From UBA8389 sp942493385 (lineage in GTDB: Bacteria > Bacteroidota > Bacteroidia > Bacteroidales > UBA1402): a DNA stretch of 64,000 nucleotides. Shown in pieces: positions 1 to 8,155 of this stretch (the stretch's first letter is position 1; each line of letters begins with the position of its first letter). The notes beneath the pieces are model-generated. The model made no database searches. It saw nothing but the letters and a program-made list of their open reading frames with translations, and was not told where the DNA came from. The stretch is taken from assembly GCA_942493385.1 (NCBI GenBank), contig OW818699.1, positions 1,922,001 through 1,986,000 on the forward strand. Direction: 5' to 3'. Position numbers and translations under genes: made by a program.

Positions 1-162
1 GACTCTGAAGTTGTTGTTAAGCGGCTTCTCGATATCCCTGAAACGTTCCGAGTCGAAAGCATCATAGCCATCGGGATGAAGGAAGTGAGCAAGGAACCCC
101 ACGATTTGGACAATCTTTCCTGGGAAAAGGTCCATCTGGGCAACTATAAACCAACCGAATAA
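1..162 (+). CDS. Nitroreductase family protein, C-terminal end (partial)
   Basis: The window opens inside this gene; 53 residues and the stop are visible. The tail reads as the typical end of a small FMN-dependent nitroreductase: a strand ESIIAIGMK, an acidic loop (KEPHD) and the closing W-E-K-V-H segment found in many Bacteroidales nitroreductases. Such enzymes reduce nitro groups or quinones with NAD(P)H in the cytoplasm. The next gene starts 10 bases downstream on the same strand, so it may be the head of that operon. The call rests on the C-terminal pattern only; flavin-binding residues lie outside the window. Confidence 0.6.
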   Translation, partial: DSEVVVKRLLDIPETFRVESIIAIGMKEVSKEPHDLDNLSWEKVHLGNYKPTE

Positions 163-172
163 TTCGAATCCC

Positions 173-949
173 GTGCGCATCAGTCTCATCGGTGCAGGAA
201 ATCTGGCCACCAGGCTTGGAATTGCCCTGAAAGCAGCAGGGCACGAATTCGTGCAAGTATACAGCCGCACGGAAGCCTCTGCCCAAACACTAGCGGTTTT
301 GCTGGGTGCTGAAGCAGTCATTAAACCTGAAGACTTGCAATCGGACGCTTCTTTGTACATCTGCGCCCTGAAAGACGATGCACTCCCTGAAATCCTCTAT
401 AAGGTGGATCTAGGTGATGGCATTCTAGTGCACACGGCTGGAAGTCTGCCTTTGGGCGTTCTCAAGAATTATGCAAGCAAAACCGGTGTTTTTTACCCCT
501 TGCAAACCTTCAGCAAGGAGCGGGAAGTGGATTTCAAAACGATACCGGTATTCGTTGAGTCTTCGGACAAGGTGGTCTTGTACATTTTAAAGCAACTCGC
601 TGTAGATCTGGGTTCTGAAGTGTATGAAATCAACTCCGAACAACGCCTAAAGCTGCATGTTTCGGCCGTCTTCGCATGCAATTTCGTCAATTACCTCTAT
701 TCGGTTTCCAGTGATTTGCTGGCCGAACAGCATCTGCCTTTCGAAGTGCTGAAGCCTTTGATTCAGGAAACTGCGGCCAAGGTGCTAACCCATTCTCCTA
801 CCGATGCTCAGACAGGTCCGGCCGTCCGTTTCGACCGGAAAGTCATGGACAAACACCTAGCCCTGCTCGAAAAGCATCCGGCTTGGAAGACGCTTTATAA
901 GGACTTGAGCCTCGGCATTCATCAACGATCAAAACCAAGCAAAAAATGA
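173..949 (+). CDS. Rossmann-fold DUF2520 oxidoreductase-like protein
   Basis: 258 residues with a GTG start. The N-terminus is a dinucleotide-binding fold (GAGNLA at residues 7-12), as in F420/NADP-dependent oxidoreductases and ProC-like reductases. The C-terminal half matches the helical DUF2520 domain. Bacteroidota carry this protein next to kdsC and maf, as here, but its substrate is not known to me. Its stop overlaps the next start (ATGA), which implies translational coupling with the KdsC-like phosphatase. Family assignment is good; the reaction is unassigned. Confidence 0.8.
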   Translation: MRISLIGAGNLATRLGIALKAAGHEFVQVYSRTEASAQTLAVLLGAEAVIKPEDLQSDASLYICALKDDALPEILYKVDLGDGILVHTAGSLPLGVLKNYASKTGVFYPLQTFSKEREVDFKTIPVFVESSDKVVLYILKQLAVDLGSEVYEINSEQRLKLHVSAVFACNFVNYLYSVSSDLLAEQHLPFEVLKPLIQETAAKVLTHSPTDAQTGPAVRFDRKVMDKHLALLEKHPAWKTLYKDLSLGIHQRSKPSKK

Positions 950-1470
950 GCACCATACCTCACAACCTGTCCACCATCAAAGCCGTCGTTTTCGATGTGG
1001 ACGGCGTCCTTTCAGCCAATACGATTCCTTTGTATCCAAATGGGGAGCCCATGCGTACCGCCAACATCAAGGACGGTTATGCCATGAACCTGGCCTGCAA
1101 GAAAGGGCTGATACTAGGCATCATCACGGGCGGCAGGACGGAAGCCGTACGAATTCGCTTTCATAATCTTGGCGTCCAACACATCTATATGGGTGCCCAC
1201 GACAAAAAGGTGGAATTCGCCGATTTCCTCCAAAAAACTGGTCTTAAAGCGGAAGAAGTGGCCTATATGGGCGACGATATTCCTGATTACGAAGTGATGC
1301 AACTGGTCGGACTTTCTGCTTGCCCGGCCGATGCAGCGCCAGAAATCCGTGCCATTTCCAACTACATTTCTCACAAACATGCAGGAGAAGGGTGCGCCCG
1401 TGACCTGATTGAGCAGATCCTTAAGGCTCAGGGACTTTGGATGACGGATGCCGAAGCATTCGGCTGGTAA
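946..1470 (+). CDS. kdsC: KDO-8-phosphate phosphatase, HAD family
   Basis: 174 residues, the usual size of KdsC. It removes phosphate from 3-deoxy-D-manno-octulosonate 8-phosphate to give KDO for lipid A inner core, acting in the cytoplasm. HAD motifs are visible: FDVDG with the nucleophile and acid Asp at residues 17 and 19, motif II Thr in IITGG near 61, Lys near 87, and the GDD metal pair at 109-111. There is no cap insertion, as in the tetrameric KdsC class. It lies between a DUF2520 gene and maf. A related sugar-acid phosphatase cannot be excluded. Confidence 0.85.
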   Translation: MSTIPHNLSTIKAVVFDVDGVLSANTIPLYPNGEPMRTANIKDGYAMNLACKKGLILGIITGGRTEAVRIRFHNLGVQHIYMGAHDKKVEFADFLQKTGLKAEEVAYMGDDIPDYEVMQLVGLSACPADAAPEIRAISNYISHKHAGEGCARDLIEQILKAQGLWMTDAEAFGW

Positions 1471-1482
1471 ATTCGTACGAAC

Positions 1483-2091
1483 ATGTTGGACAATCTGCAA
1501 GGCTACCACCTCATACTGGCTTCGAATTCTCCCAGACGCAATGAATTGCTGGGCGGATTGGGTCTTGAGTACTCGGTTCGTGTTTTGAAGGATGGTGACG
1601 AATCCTATCCCGTTGATTTGAAAGGAGCCGCTGTCGCCAACTACATCGCTTTGCAGAAGGCCGAAGCTTTTCGTTCCCATATCGGTCCGAACGATCTGGT
1701 TATCACCGCCGACACTATCGTTTGCCAAGGTGAAGAAATTTTTGAAAAACCCACCGATAGGGAAGATGCGCTTCGCATGCTCAAAGCCTTGTCCGGGAAA
1801 AGCCATTTTGTCTACACCGGCGTCTGCCTTACCAGCTTCAACCATCAAGTTTCTTTTTTGGCCGAGACCGAGGTCTTTTTCTGTGAACTCACCGAGGCTG
1901 AAACCGAACATTATGTGGATCAGTACAAGCCTTTCGACAAAGCCGGAGCCTACGGCGTCCAGGAATGGATTGGTTTCGTCGGGGTGGAACGCATCGAAGG
2001 CTCCTACTTCAATGTCATGGGACTGCCTGTCCATCAGCTATATACCGAATTGAAACGCTTTCCGTCCTTGCCTAAAACCGCTCAGCCATGA
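1483..2091 (+). CDS. maf: Maf-like nucleoside triphosphate pyrophosphatase
   Basis: 202 residues. Maf/HAM1-fold enzymes hydrolyse dTTP/UTP or modified nucleotides to the monophosphate and are linked to house-cleaning and septation. Visible motifs are ASNSPRR at residues 13-19 (substrate loop), ITADT with catalytic Asp77, and KAGAYGVQ near 150-160. The gene is 12 bases after kdsC and overlaps coaX by 4 bases, so it sits in the middle of the same operon. Assignment to the YhdE (dTTP/UTP) subfamily is likely but not tested. Confidence 0.88.
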   Translation: MLDNLQGYHLILASNSPRRNELLGGLGLEYSVRVLKDGDESYPVDLKGAAVANYIALQKAEAFRSHIGPNDLVITADTIVCQGEEIFEKPTDREDALRMLKALSGKSHFVYTGVCLTSFNHQVSFLAETEVFFCELTEAETEHYVDQYKPFDKAGAYGVQEWIGFVGVERIEGSYFNVMGLPVHQLYTELKRFPSLPKTAQP

Positions 2092-2819
2092 ACCTCATCA
2101 TCGATCAAGGCAATACCTTGTGCAAAATCGCATGCATTGAACCTAACGGAAACATTGCATTCAGCAGTGTTTTTGAAAAGTTGACACCGGAAATCGTAAA
2201 GGATTTGATTCAGACCCATCAACCTGAATATGGCATTCTGGCAAACGTAAAAAAGGTTGATGCACCGGTTCTTGAGCTACTTGATGCATCATTGAAAACC
2301 TTTGTGGTGCTAGGTCCCGATACGCCGCTTCCCATCCGAAACGGATACGCCACCCCTGAAACCCTGGGTTTCGACCGCTTGGCCGCAGCAGTAGGCGCTT
2401 GGTCGATTCAGCCTGGGAAACCCTTGCTGGTCATAGATTTGGGAACGGCCGTCACCTATGATTTTGTCAGCGAAGACGGCATCTACACCGGTGGAAACAT
2501 CGCACCTGGGCTCAGGACTAGGCTGAAATCTTTGAACGACCACACTTCCACACTTCCATTGGTGGAACCTTTGACTGAATTCGACTTGCTCGGAATTTCG
2601 ACAGAAACCGCCATCCGTTCCGGTGTGATGCAAGGCCTACTTTTTGAGATAAATGGATATATCGATGCCTTAAAGCTACAGTATCCCAGTCTTTTCGCTT
2701 TTTTAACAGGCGGTGACCTTATTTATTTTGACGGAAAATTAAAAAATGGCATCTTTGTGGACGCAAATCTGGTCTTGACAGGCCTTAACCGAATATTACG
2801 CCACAATGTCCATTCGTAA
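2088..2819 (+). CDS. coaX: Type III pantothenate kinase
   Basis: 243 residues. It phosphorylates pantothenate in the first step of coenzyme A synthesis. The ASKHA-fold phosphate loop DQGNT is at residues 6-10, followed by the family motifs GFDRLAA and VIDLGTAVTYD. Type III enzymes are not feedback-inhibited by CoA and need a monovalent cation (family knowledge). It overlaps maf by 4 bases and the following membrane-protein gene by 14 bases, so all are probably co-translated. This neighbour order is common in Bacteroidales. Confidence 0.92.
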   Translation: MNLIIDQGNTLCKIACIEPNGNIAFSSVFEKLTPEIVKDLIQTHQPEYGILANVKKVDAPVLELLDASLKTFVVLGPDTPLPIRNGYATPETLGFDRLAAAVGAWSIQPGKPLLVIDLGTAVTYDFVSEDGIYTGGNIAPGLRTRLKSLNDHTSTLPLVEPLTEFDLLGISTETAIRSGVMQGLLFEINGYIDALKLQYPSLFAFLTGGDLIYFDGKLKNGIFVDANLVLTGLNRILRHNVHS

Positions 2820-4035
2820 ATCAATTCCGGCAGCTGTTTTCATGTTGCTGACCCTGCAAACGCTACTTGCACAAAATACCAATTCCACGTACAGTCGCTA
2901 TGGATATGGCAATCTGGAAACTCCTGCAATGGGCAAGACCCGCGCAATGGGGGGAATCGGTTATGGCTACCACGATCGTGGATTGATCAATGTGCAGAAC
3001 CCTGCCTCTTTTGCCGACGTGGATACGATGAACATGCTTTTCGACTTCGGAATGTCGGCACAGCTCACCGCATTCAAAGAAGGCACTGTCCGTCAGTACA
3101 ATCCGAACGCGTACATGGATCATGTAGGCATGAAATTCGCGCTGAAGCCCAAATGGGGGGTGGCGCTGGGTCTGGTTCCTTTTTCCAAGGTAGGCTATCA
3201 TTTTTCAACGTCGGGTTCAACACCCTTCGGTGAAGTTGAATACACCAATACTTACACGGGTACTGGGGGTTTGAATACCTTTTTTCTAGGAACCGGCGCA
3301 TATCTGGCCAAAGGTCTTTCCGTCGGAGCCAATTTGAAATACACCTTCGGAGTGTTGAGCAATATGACCGCTACCAATTACACCACTTCGGGAATCAACA
3401 ATGAGATGAATCTGGAATACCAATTCATTAAAGCTCCCAGCCTCGATTTGGGCGTACAATACGATTTGCCCTTGAGCAAGAAAAGTTACCTGACATTGGG
3501 TGCGTCCGCATCGCTTTCCTTGCCCGTAAGGGGCGAACTTTACTATGTGAACATTGCTTCCGATACGTTGGACGACCCAGGTAATTATTTTGATTTTCAG
3601 CTTCCTACCACCATCGGTGCTGGGGTATCCTACAATTGGGACAATCGGCTCACCGTGGGTTTGGATTTCCAAAAACAACAGTTCAGCAAATCAACCTTCA
3701 TGGGTGTTAAGGATAGCTTGAGAGACAACAACCGCATCGCATTAGGTATTGAATACCTTCCTTCCACCATTGCAGAGCATTACTACCAAGCCATTCGTTA
3801 CCGCGGTGGTTTTCAGTTTAACGACATGTACCTCAAACAGCCAGGTCATTTACAAAGTGCCGGTCTGAGCTTGGGTGTCGGCTTGCCGCTTCGTGGGCAG
3901 AAATCCATGTTGAATCTGAGTTTCGAAGCCGGTAGACTGTTTACCCCCAACGCTTCCTTCATCAGCGAAACGTACTACAAATTTTCCATCGACGTTTCGT
4001 TCAACGAGCTTTGGTTTTTCAAGTTGAAACTCTAA
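2806..4035 (+). CDS. Outer-membrane beta-barrel protein, function unknown
   Basis: 409 residues with a signal peptide (hydrophobic stretch 8-20, likely cleavage after LLAQ). The early motif STYSRYGYG, the NPASFAD segment and the many alternating aromatic/polar strands ending in a terminal aromatic-rich strand resemble the FadL/OmpP1-like barrels that precede lptC in Bacteroidota. The expected location is the outer membrane; the cargo is unknown. The start codon lies 14 bases inside coaX. The family label is inferred from strand pattern and context. Confidence 0.7.
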   Translation: MSIRKSIPAAVFMLLTLQTLLAQNTNSTYSRYGYGNLETPAMGKTRAMGGIGYGYHDRGLINVQNPASFADVDTMNMLFDFGMSAQLTAFKEGTVRQYNPNAYMDHVGMKFALKPKWGVALGLVPFSKVGYHFSTSGSTPFGEVEYTNTYTGTGGLNTFFLGTGAYLAKGLSVGANLKYTFGVLSNMTATNYTTSGINNEMNLEYQFIKAPSLDLGVQYDLPLSKKSYLTLGASASLSLPVRGELYYVNIASDTLDDPGNYFDFQLPTTIGAGVSYNWDNRLTVGLDFQKQQFSKSTFMGVKDSLRDNNRIALGIEYLPSTIAEHYYQAIRYRGGFQFNDMYLKQPGHLQSAGLSLGVGLPLRGQKSMLNLSFEAGRLFTPNASFISETYYKFSIDVSFNELWFFKLKL

Positions 4036-4036
4036 C

Positions 4037-4618
4037 GTGAACAGCCGTTTCCATAGTATACGGAATCTGGTTGGCGTCTTGTGTATGGCAGCCCTGTTGC
4101 TGGTGCCTATAGCCTGCAACTCGGATCAACCGCAGTATGTCAGCAAGTTCAAGGACCGTGCTGTCGTTCCAGGCATGTTCACGGATTCCGTAACGATGCT
4201 CATTTCCGATTCAGGAGTGATTCGATACCGTGTCATCTCTGAGGTCTGGAAAATTTATGACAAGGCGGCCGAACCGTATTGGTATTACCCCAAGAAAGTC
4301 TATTTCGAAAAGTTCAACGATAGTTTGAAGACTGAATCGATGGTTTCGAGCGATACTGCCAAGTATTATACGCGCCGCAAGATGTGGGAGCTTCGTAAGA
4401 ATGTCAAACTCATCAACCTGCAAGGCGATCAGTTCGAAACCTCCCTGCTTTACTGGGATCAGCTGTCCAGACGCATTTATTCGGATTCATTCATACGCAT
4501 CGAAAAGGATGGTCAGACCATGAAGGGTTACGGATTTGAATCCAACGAACAGCTCACCGTCTATAAGATCTTAAAGCCGACGGGAGATTTTCCGATGGAT
4601 CCTGAAACCTCCGAATAG
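4037..4618 (+). CDS. lptC: LPS export ABC transporter periplasmic protein LptC
   Basis: 193 residues with a GTG start one base after the preceding stop. The N-terminus has a lipoprotein-like signal (hydrophobic core then VPIACNS), unlike the transmembrane anchor of E. coli LptC. The body follows the LptC/OstA-like pattern: a strand with 'DSGVIRYR', a conserved central tyrosine-rich stretch, and 'GYGFESN' near the end, where beta-jellyroll repeats pass lipopolysaccharide from LptBFG to LptA. LptE is encoded at 10.5 kb in this window. Confidence 0.82.
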   Translation: MNSRFHSIRNLVGVLCMAALLLVPIACNSDQPQYVSKFKDRAVVPGMFTDSVTMLISDSGVIRYRVISEVWKIYDKAAEPYWYYPKKVYFEKFNDSLKTESMVSSDTAKYYTRRKMWELRKNVKLINLQGDQFETSLLYWDQLSRRIYSDSFIRIEKDGQTMKGYGFESNEQLTVYKILKPTGDFPMDPETSE

Positions 4619-4664
4619 TGTGACGGTTTTTTACATGATTACACACTGTTTAAACATTTTTTTG

Positions 4665-4672
4665 TATATTCG
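4665..4672 (+). promoter_or_regulatory. Possible -7 promoter element upstream of ppiD
   Basis: TATATTCG differs by one base from the Bacteroidota -7 consensus TAnnTTTG and lies 58 bases before the ppiD start in a 111-base gap. No clear TTTG -33 element is present, so this is a weak call. Confidence 0.4.
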
Positions 4673-4729
4673 CAGGCTGAAAAAAAACACCCAAAATTGC
4701 TAATTCATCAATAAACATACCTATCTTAT

Positions 4730-6844
4730 ATGGCAACCTTACAGAAAATCAGGAATAAAGCCGGTCTGCTGGCCATCGTCATCGGTCTTGCTTTATTTGC
4801 ATTCATCATCGGAGACTTCCTGAATTCCGGATCCTCTTTGTTCCGTCAGTCTCAGCAAAAAATCGCAAAAATCGGTGATTATTCACTGGATTACAAGGAT
4901 TACGAAGCCCGCATCGCGGAAATGGAACAAGTCTACAAAATTCAAACGGGTCAGAATACCTTGGATGATGCCATCAACGGACAAATTCGCGAATCGGTGT
5001 ACGAATCCATCGTACGTGAACAATTGTTGGACCAACAAGCCGCTCAGCTTGGCGTTTCGGTTACAGGCAAGGAAGTTTTCAGCATGATCAACGGCGCCAA
5101 TGTACATCCGATGATTCAGCAGTTGCCCATTTTTAAAAACCCGCAGACCGGTCAGTTCGACCATAACATGATGCTGAATTTCCTGCAAACCATTCAGACG
5201 GACGATCTATCGGCCTATCCTGCCGAAGCACAGGAACAAATCAAGAACCTCAAGGTTTATTGGATGTTCTGGGAAAACAACCTCAAGTACACCCGTCTCG
5301 AAGAGAAAATCAATACCCTGCTTAGCAAGGCGGTACAAGCAAATTCGCTGGATGCCAAAGCTTCTTTCGCAGATCGTGCCGACAATTTGGACTTTGTCTA
5401 TGTGGTTGAGCCATACAGCGCGCTTCCCGATTCTTTGTTCAAGGCCAGTTCGAACGAAGTGAAGAAACGTTACAACAATCAGATTGAACGTTTCAAACAA
5501 AAACCTTATCGCAGCGCCAAATACATCGTAGTGGATGTGAAAGCCAGTCAAGAAGACTACAAGGCTGTAGAAGACAAAGTGAAGGAAATTGAACCGAAGT
5601 TTGTCGCAACCACCGAATATGCCGCTTTTGTAAATGAAAACTCAGACAATCAATATTTGGATTGTTATGTATCCAACAAACTCTTTACGGGAGTTGTCAA
5701 GGATTTCGTCAGCAACTCAGGCGCAGGTGCTTATTTGGCTCCCGTTTATACCGAAGGTGCTTTCGTGATGGCAAAAATTTTGGACAAGTCTGTTGCTCCT
5801 GACTCTGTCAAAGCTCGTCAGATTGTGTTGGCCACGACCGAACAGACTCGTGCGGACAGCTTGATGGCTGTGCTGAAGTCTGGTGCTGATTTCAACCAAT
5901 TGGCTCAGAAATTCTCCCGCAACAACGGCGGTGCCGACATGGGTTGGTTCCGTGAAATTGATGCGCTTTCCTTGGGTACCAGCTTTATCCGTTCTTGCTT
6001 CGCAGCTACCGTGAATGAATATTTTCAGGTGAAAACCAAAAACAGCATCACGATTGTTCAAGTTACTGATAAGACTGCTCCCGTAGCCAAAACAAAACTG
6101 GCGTTGGTAACCTTGAAGGTAACCCCGAGCTCACAGACTTACAGCAACATCTACAACAAAGTGAACACCTTGGTTGCCAAATTTACAACTGCTGACCAAT
6201 TCTTCACTGAGGCTCAAAAAGCTGGCTATGAGGTGAAAGAATTGCAATCGGTGCGTTCTTCGGACAATACCATCGCAGAAATTCCTCAAATGCGTCAGGC
6301 TGTTCGTTTCGTTTACAACAACGAAGCCGGCAAAGTATCTCCAATTCTGGAAAATCAGTTCAATCAGTTTGTGGTTGTTGGTGTAACAGCTGTTAACGAT
6401 GGCAATTATCAACCTGTTGAAGCTGTTCAGCAGATTCTGCTCCGCGAACTCATCGACGAAAACAAGGCCGATCAGATCGTCAAGGATATTCAATCCAAAA
6501 AAGCGACTTCATTGGCTGCTTTGGCTCAGGATTTGAAGGTGAATGTGGATTCTGCTCTGTTTGTGAATTTCTCTACCCGCCGCATCACTGGTTTGGGTGA
6601 TGAACCTGCGCTTGTTGCTGCTGTGACGGCTGCTCCGCTGAACCAACTTTCCGCACCGATCAAGGGTAAGAATGGGGTGTATGTGTTCCAGGTCGTTGCC
6701 AATAAGAAAACGCAGGAAACATTCAATCTGCAACAGGAACAGGCTGGTTTGAACAGTATGAATATGTATCGGTTGATGTATCAGTCCTTCGATGCGGTGA
6801 AAAACGCCACCAAGATCAAAGACTCCCGCATCAAATTCTATTGA
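4730..6844 (+). CDS. ppiD: Periplasmic peptidyl-prolyl isomerase / chaperone, PpiD-like
   Basis: 704 residues. It has an N-terminal membrane anchor (about residues 12-31, LLAIVIGLALFAFIIGDF), a SurA-N-like chaperone region to about 330, and a parvulin-type PPIase domain near 355-455 (VKARQIVLA, then a long helix and GGADMGWF). A second degenerate periplasmic region ends the protein. PpiD-type proteins sit at the inner membrane and help newly exported outer-membrane proteins fold. The length is typical for Bacteroidales. It is the last gene before a 125-bp palindrome that overlaps its stop codon. Confidence 0.85.
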   Translation: MATLQKIRNKAGLLAIVIGLALFAFIIGDFLNSGSSLFRQSQQKIAKIGDYSLDYKDYEARIAEMEQVYKIQTGQNTLDDAINGQIRESVYESIVREQLLDQQAAQLGVSVTGKEVFSMINGANVHPMIQQLPIFKNPQTGQFDHNMMLNFLQTIQTDDLSAYPAEAQEQIKNLKVYWMFWENNLKYTRLEEKINTLLSKAVQANSLDAKASFADRADNLDFVYVVEPYSALPDSLFKASSNEVKKRYNNQIERFKQKPYRSAKYIVVDVKASQEDYKAVEDKVKEIEPKFVATTEYAAFVNENSDNQYLDCYVSNKLFTGVVKDFVSNSGAGAYLAPVYTEGAFVMAKILDKSVAPDSVKARQIVLATTEQTRADSLMAVLKSGADFNQLAQKFSRNNGGADMGWFREIDALSLGTSFIRSCFAATVNEYFQVKTKNSITIVQVTDKTAPVAKTKLALVTLKVTPSSQTYSNIYNKVNTLVAKFTTADQFFTEAQKAGYEVKELQSVRSSDNTIAEIPQMRQAVRFVYNNEAGKVSPILENQFNQFVVVGVTAVNDGNYQPVEAVQQILLRELIDENKADQIVKDIQSKKATSLAALAQDLKVNVDSALFVNFSTRRITGLGDEPALVAAVTAAPLNQLSAPIKGKNGVYVFQVVANKKTQETFNLQQEQAGLNSMNMYRLMYQSFDAVKNATKIKDSRIKFY

Positions 6845-6967
6845 TTTGCTCCAATAGCACGCCATTTGCGGCGTTGCTTTCCGTAAGAAAATCCTCACGT
6901 ACGAAAAGTACGCTCCGGTGTTTCTTACAAAAAGCGCCTTGCAACTAGCGTACTCTTGAAACAAATC
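6843..6967. repeat. 125-bp imperfect palindrome (REP/terminator-like)
   Basis: The two halves are near-perfect reverse complements about a centre at 6905. The outer arms read GATTTGCTCCAATAG and, on the other strand, GATTTGTTTCAAGAG. The middle arms share GTAAGAAA, and the core is GTAC-GAAAA-GTAC. It starts inside the ppiD stop codon and ends 46 bases before the rlmN -7 element. It would fold into a very long hairpin on either strand. No second copy is visible in this window. Confidence 0.8.
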
Positions 6968-7013
6968 GCAGCATCGGGTTTAGCTTTAATATAAAACATA
7001 AGACCGAATCAAT

Positions 7014-7021
7014 TACCTTTG
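7014..7021 (+). promoter_or_regulatory. -7 promoter element of rlmN
   Basis: TACCTTTG is an exact match to TAnnTTTG. Transcription would start near 7028. An upstream TTG at 7019 therefore cannot be the rlmN start, which supports initiation at 7049 or 7055. Confidence 0.6.
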
Positions 7022-7054
7022 CGGGGAATTGGTTCGGTTTTTAATTTGATGGGA

Positions 7055-8074
7055 ATGAGTGAGAAGTTTGCAATTTTGGGGAAGAGGCCGGAGGAGTTGA
7101 GGAGCTGGTTGTTGGAGCAGGGGTTGCCGAAGTATGCGGCAAGTCAGTTGCATGAGTGGATTTATGTGAAGCGGGTGCGGAGTTTTGAGGAGATGACGAA
7201 TATTTCGAAGGCGAATCGGGCATTACTTTCAGAAAGGGCTTCGTTGGGATTCACGGATCCGGTGCATGTGGCGCGTTCCAAAGATGGTACCGTTAAGTAT
7301 TTGTTCAAGACTACGGGGGGGCAGCTTATTGAGAGTGTGTATATTCCGGAGGATGACAGGGGTACTCTGTGCGTTTCCTCGCAGGTGGGTTGCAAGATGC
7401 GGTGTGATTTCTGCATGACTGGACGGATGGGTTTTTTAGGACAGCTTTCGGCTGGTGAAATATTGAATCAGATTTTATCCATACCTGAATCCACGGAGTT
7501 GACCAATATTGTTTTCATGGGAATGGGGGAGCCGTTGGACAATGTGGACGAAGTGCTGCGGGCGCTGGATGTGCTGACTTCCGAGGATGGTTTTGCATGG
7601 AGCCCCAAGCGGGTGACGGTTTCTACCATCGGGGTGAGGCCGGGTCTGATCCGCTTTCTGGAGGAAAGCAAATGCCATCTGGCAGTGAGCTTGCATACGG
7701 CGATTCCGGAGCAACGGCTTTCGTGGATGCCCTCTGAAAAGGCTTGGCCCATGGAGGAAACCATTCAGCTGCTGAAGCAATTCGATTTCAGCAAGCAACG
7801 CCGCCTTTCGTTCGAATACATCTTGTTCAAGGGGCTCAACGACACGCCAGCCCATGCCAAGGCACTGGTGGCTTTGCTCAAGGGACTCGATTGCAGGGTG
7901 AACCTGATCCGTTTCCATGCGATTCCCGATACGCCCTTCAAGACGACTGACGAAATGGCGGTTCGCGGATTTTGCGATTATCTGATTTCGAAAGGCCTGC
8001 GCACCACCGTTCGTAAGTCACGCGGAGAGGATATTCAGGCTGCTTGTGGCTTGCTTTCCACACAAAAAGGATAA
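7055..8074 (+). CDS. rlmN: Dual-specificity RNA methyltransferase RlmN (radical SAM)
   Basis: 339 residues from the ATG at 7055 (an ATG two codons upstream is also possible). It methylates C2 of A2503 in 23S rRNA and A37 of some tRNAs. The radical SAM cluster motif is C113-x3-C117-x2-C120, the GMGEPLDN motif follows, and the conserved catalytic Cys near the C-terminus is C331 (in QAACGLL). A promoter immediately upstream and the palindrome before it suggest a monocistronic unit. Assignment is firm. Confidence 0.93.
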   Translation: MSEKFAILGKRPEELRSWLLEQGLPKYAASQLHEWIYVKRVRSFEEMTNISKANRALLSERASLGFTDPVHVARSKDGTVKYLFKTTGGQLIESVYIPEDDRGTLCVSSQVGCKMRCDFCMTGRMGFLGQLSAGEILNQILSIPESTELTNIVFMGMGEPLDNVDEVLRALDVLTSEDGFAWSPKRVTVSTIGVRPGLIRFLEESKCHLAVSLHTAIPEQRLSWMPSEKAWPMEETIQLLKQFDFSKQRRLSFEYILFKGLNDTPAHAKALVALLKGLDCRVNLIRFHAIPDTPFKTTDEMAVRGFCDYLISKGLRTTVRKSRGEDIQAACGLLSTQKG

Positions 8075-8094
8075 AATATTTTCACATAATAACT

Positions 8095-8124
8095 TTTGTT
8101 AAGGGGTTTTCTTTGTATCTTTCG
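8095..8124 (+). promoter_or_regulatory. Promoter of pdxA block
   Basis: A TTTG at 8095-8098, a 17-base spacer and TATCTTTC at 8116-8123 (one mismatch to TAnnTTTG) fit the Bacteroidota primary sigma promoter. The pdxA ATG follows 32 bases later. This excludes the longer reading with a TTG start at 8096. Confidence 0.6.
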
Positions 8125-8155
8125 GCAATTTTGTCAGTATAACAGAAAACCATCT

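Noticed and set aside
1114..2034. Long open frame on the minus strand across kdsC and maf
   Set aside because: Antisense to two well-conserved genes, with no domain and low-quality composition. Similar antisense frames over pdxA (8789-9751), dxr (56191-57132) and the six-hairpin gene (61491-62228) were rejected for the same reason.
7019..7054. TTG start for rlmN
   Set aside because: It overlaps the -7 promoter element, so it would precede the transcript.
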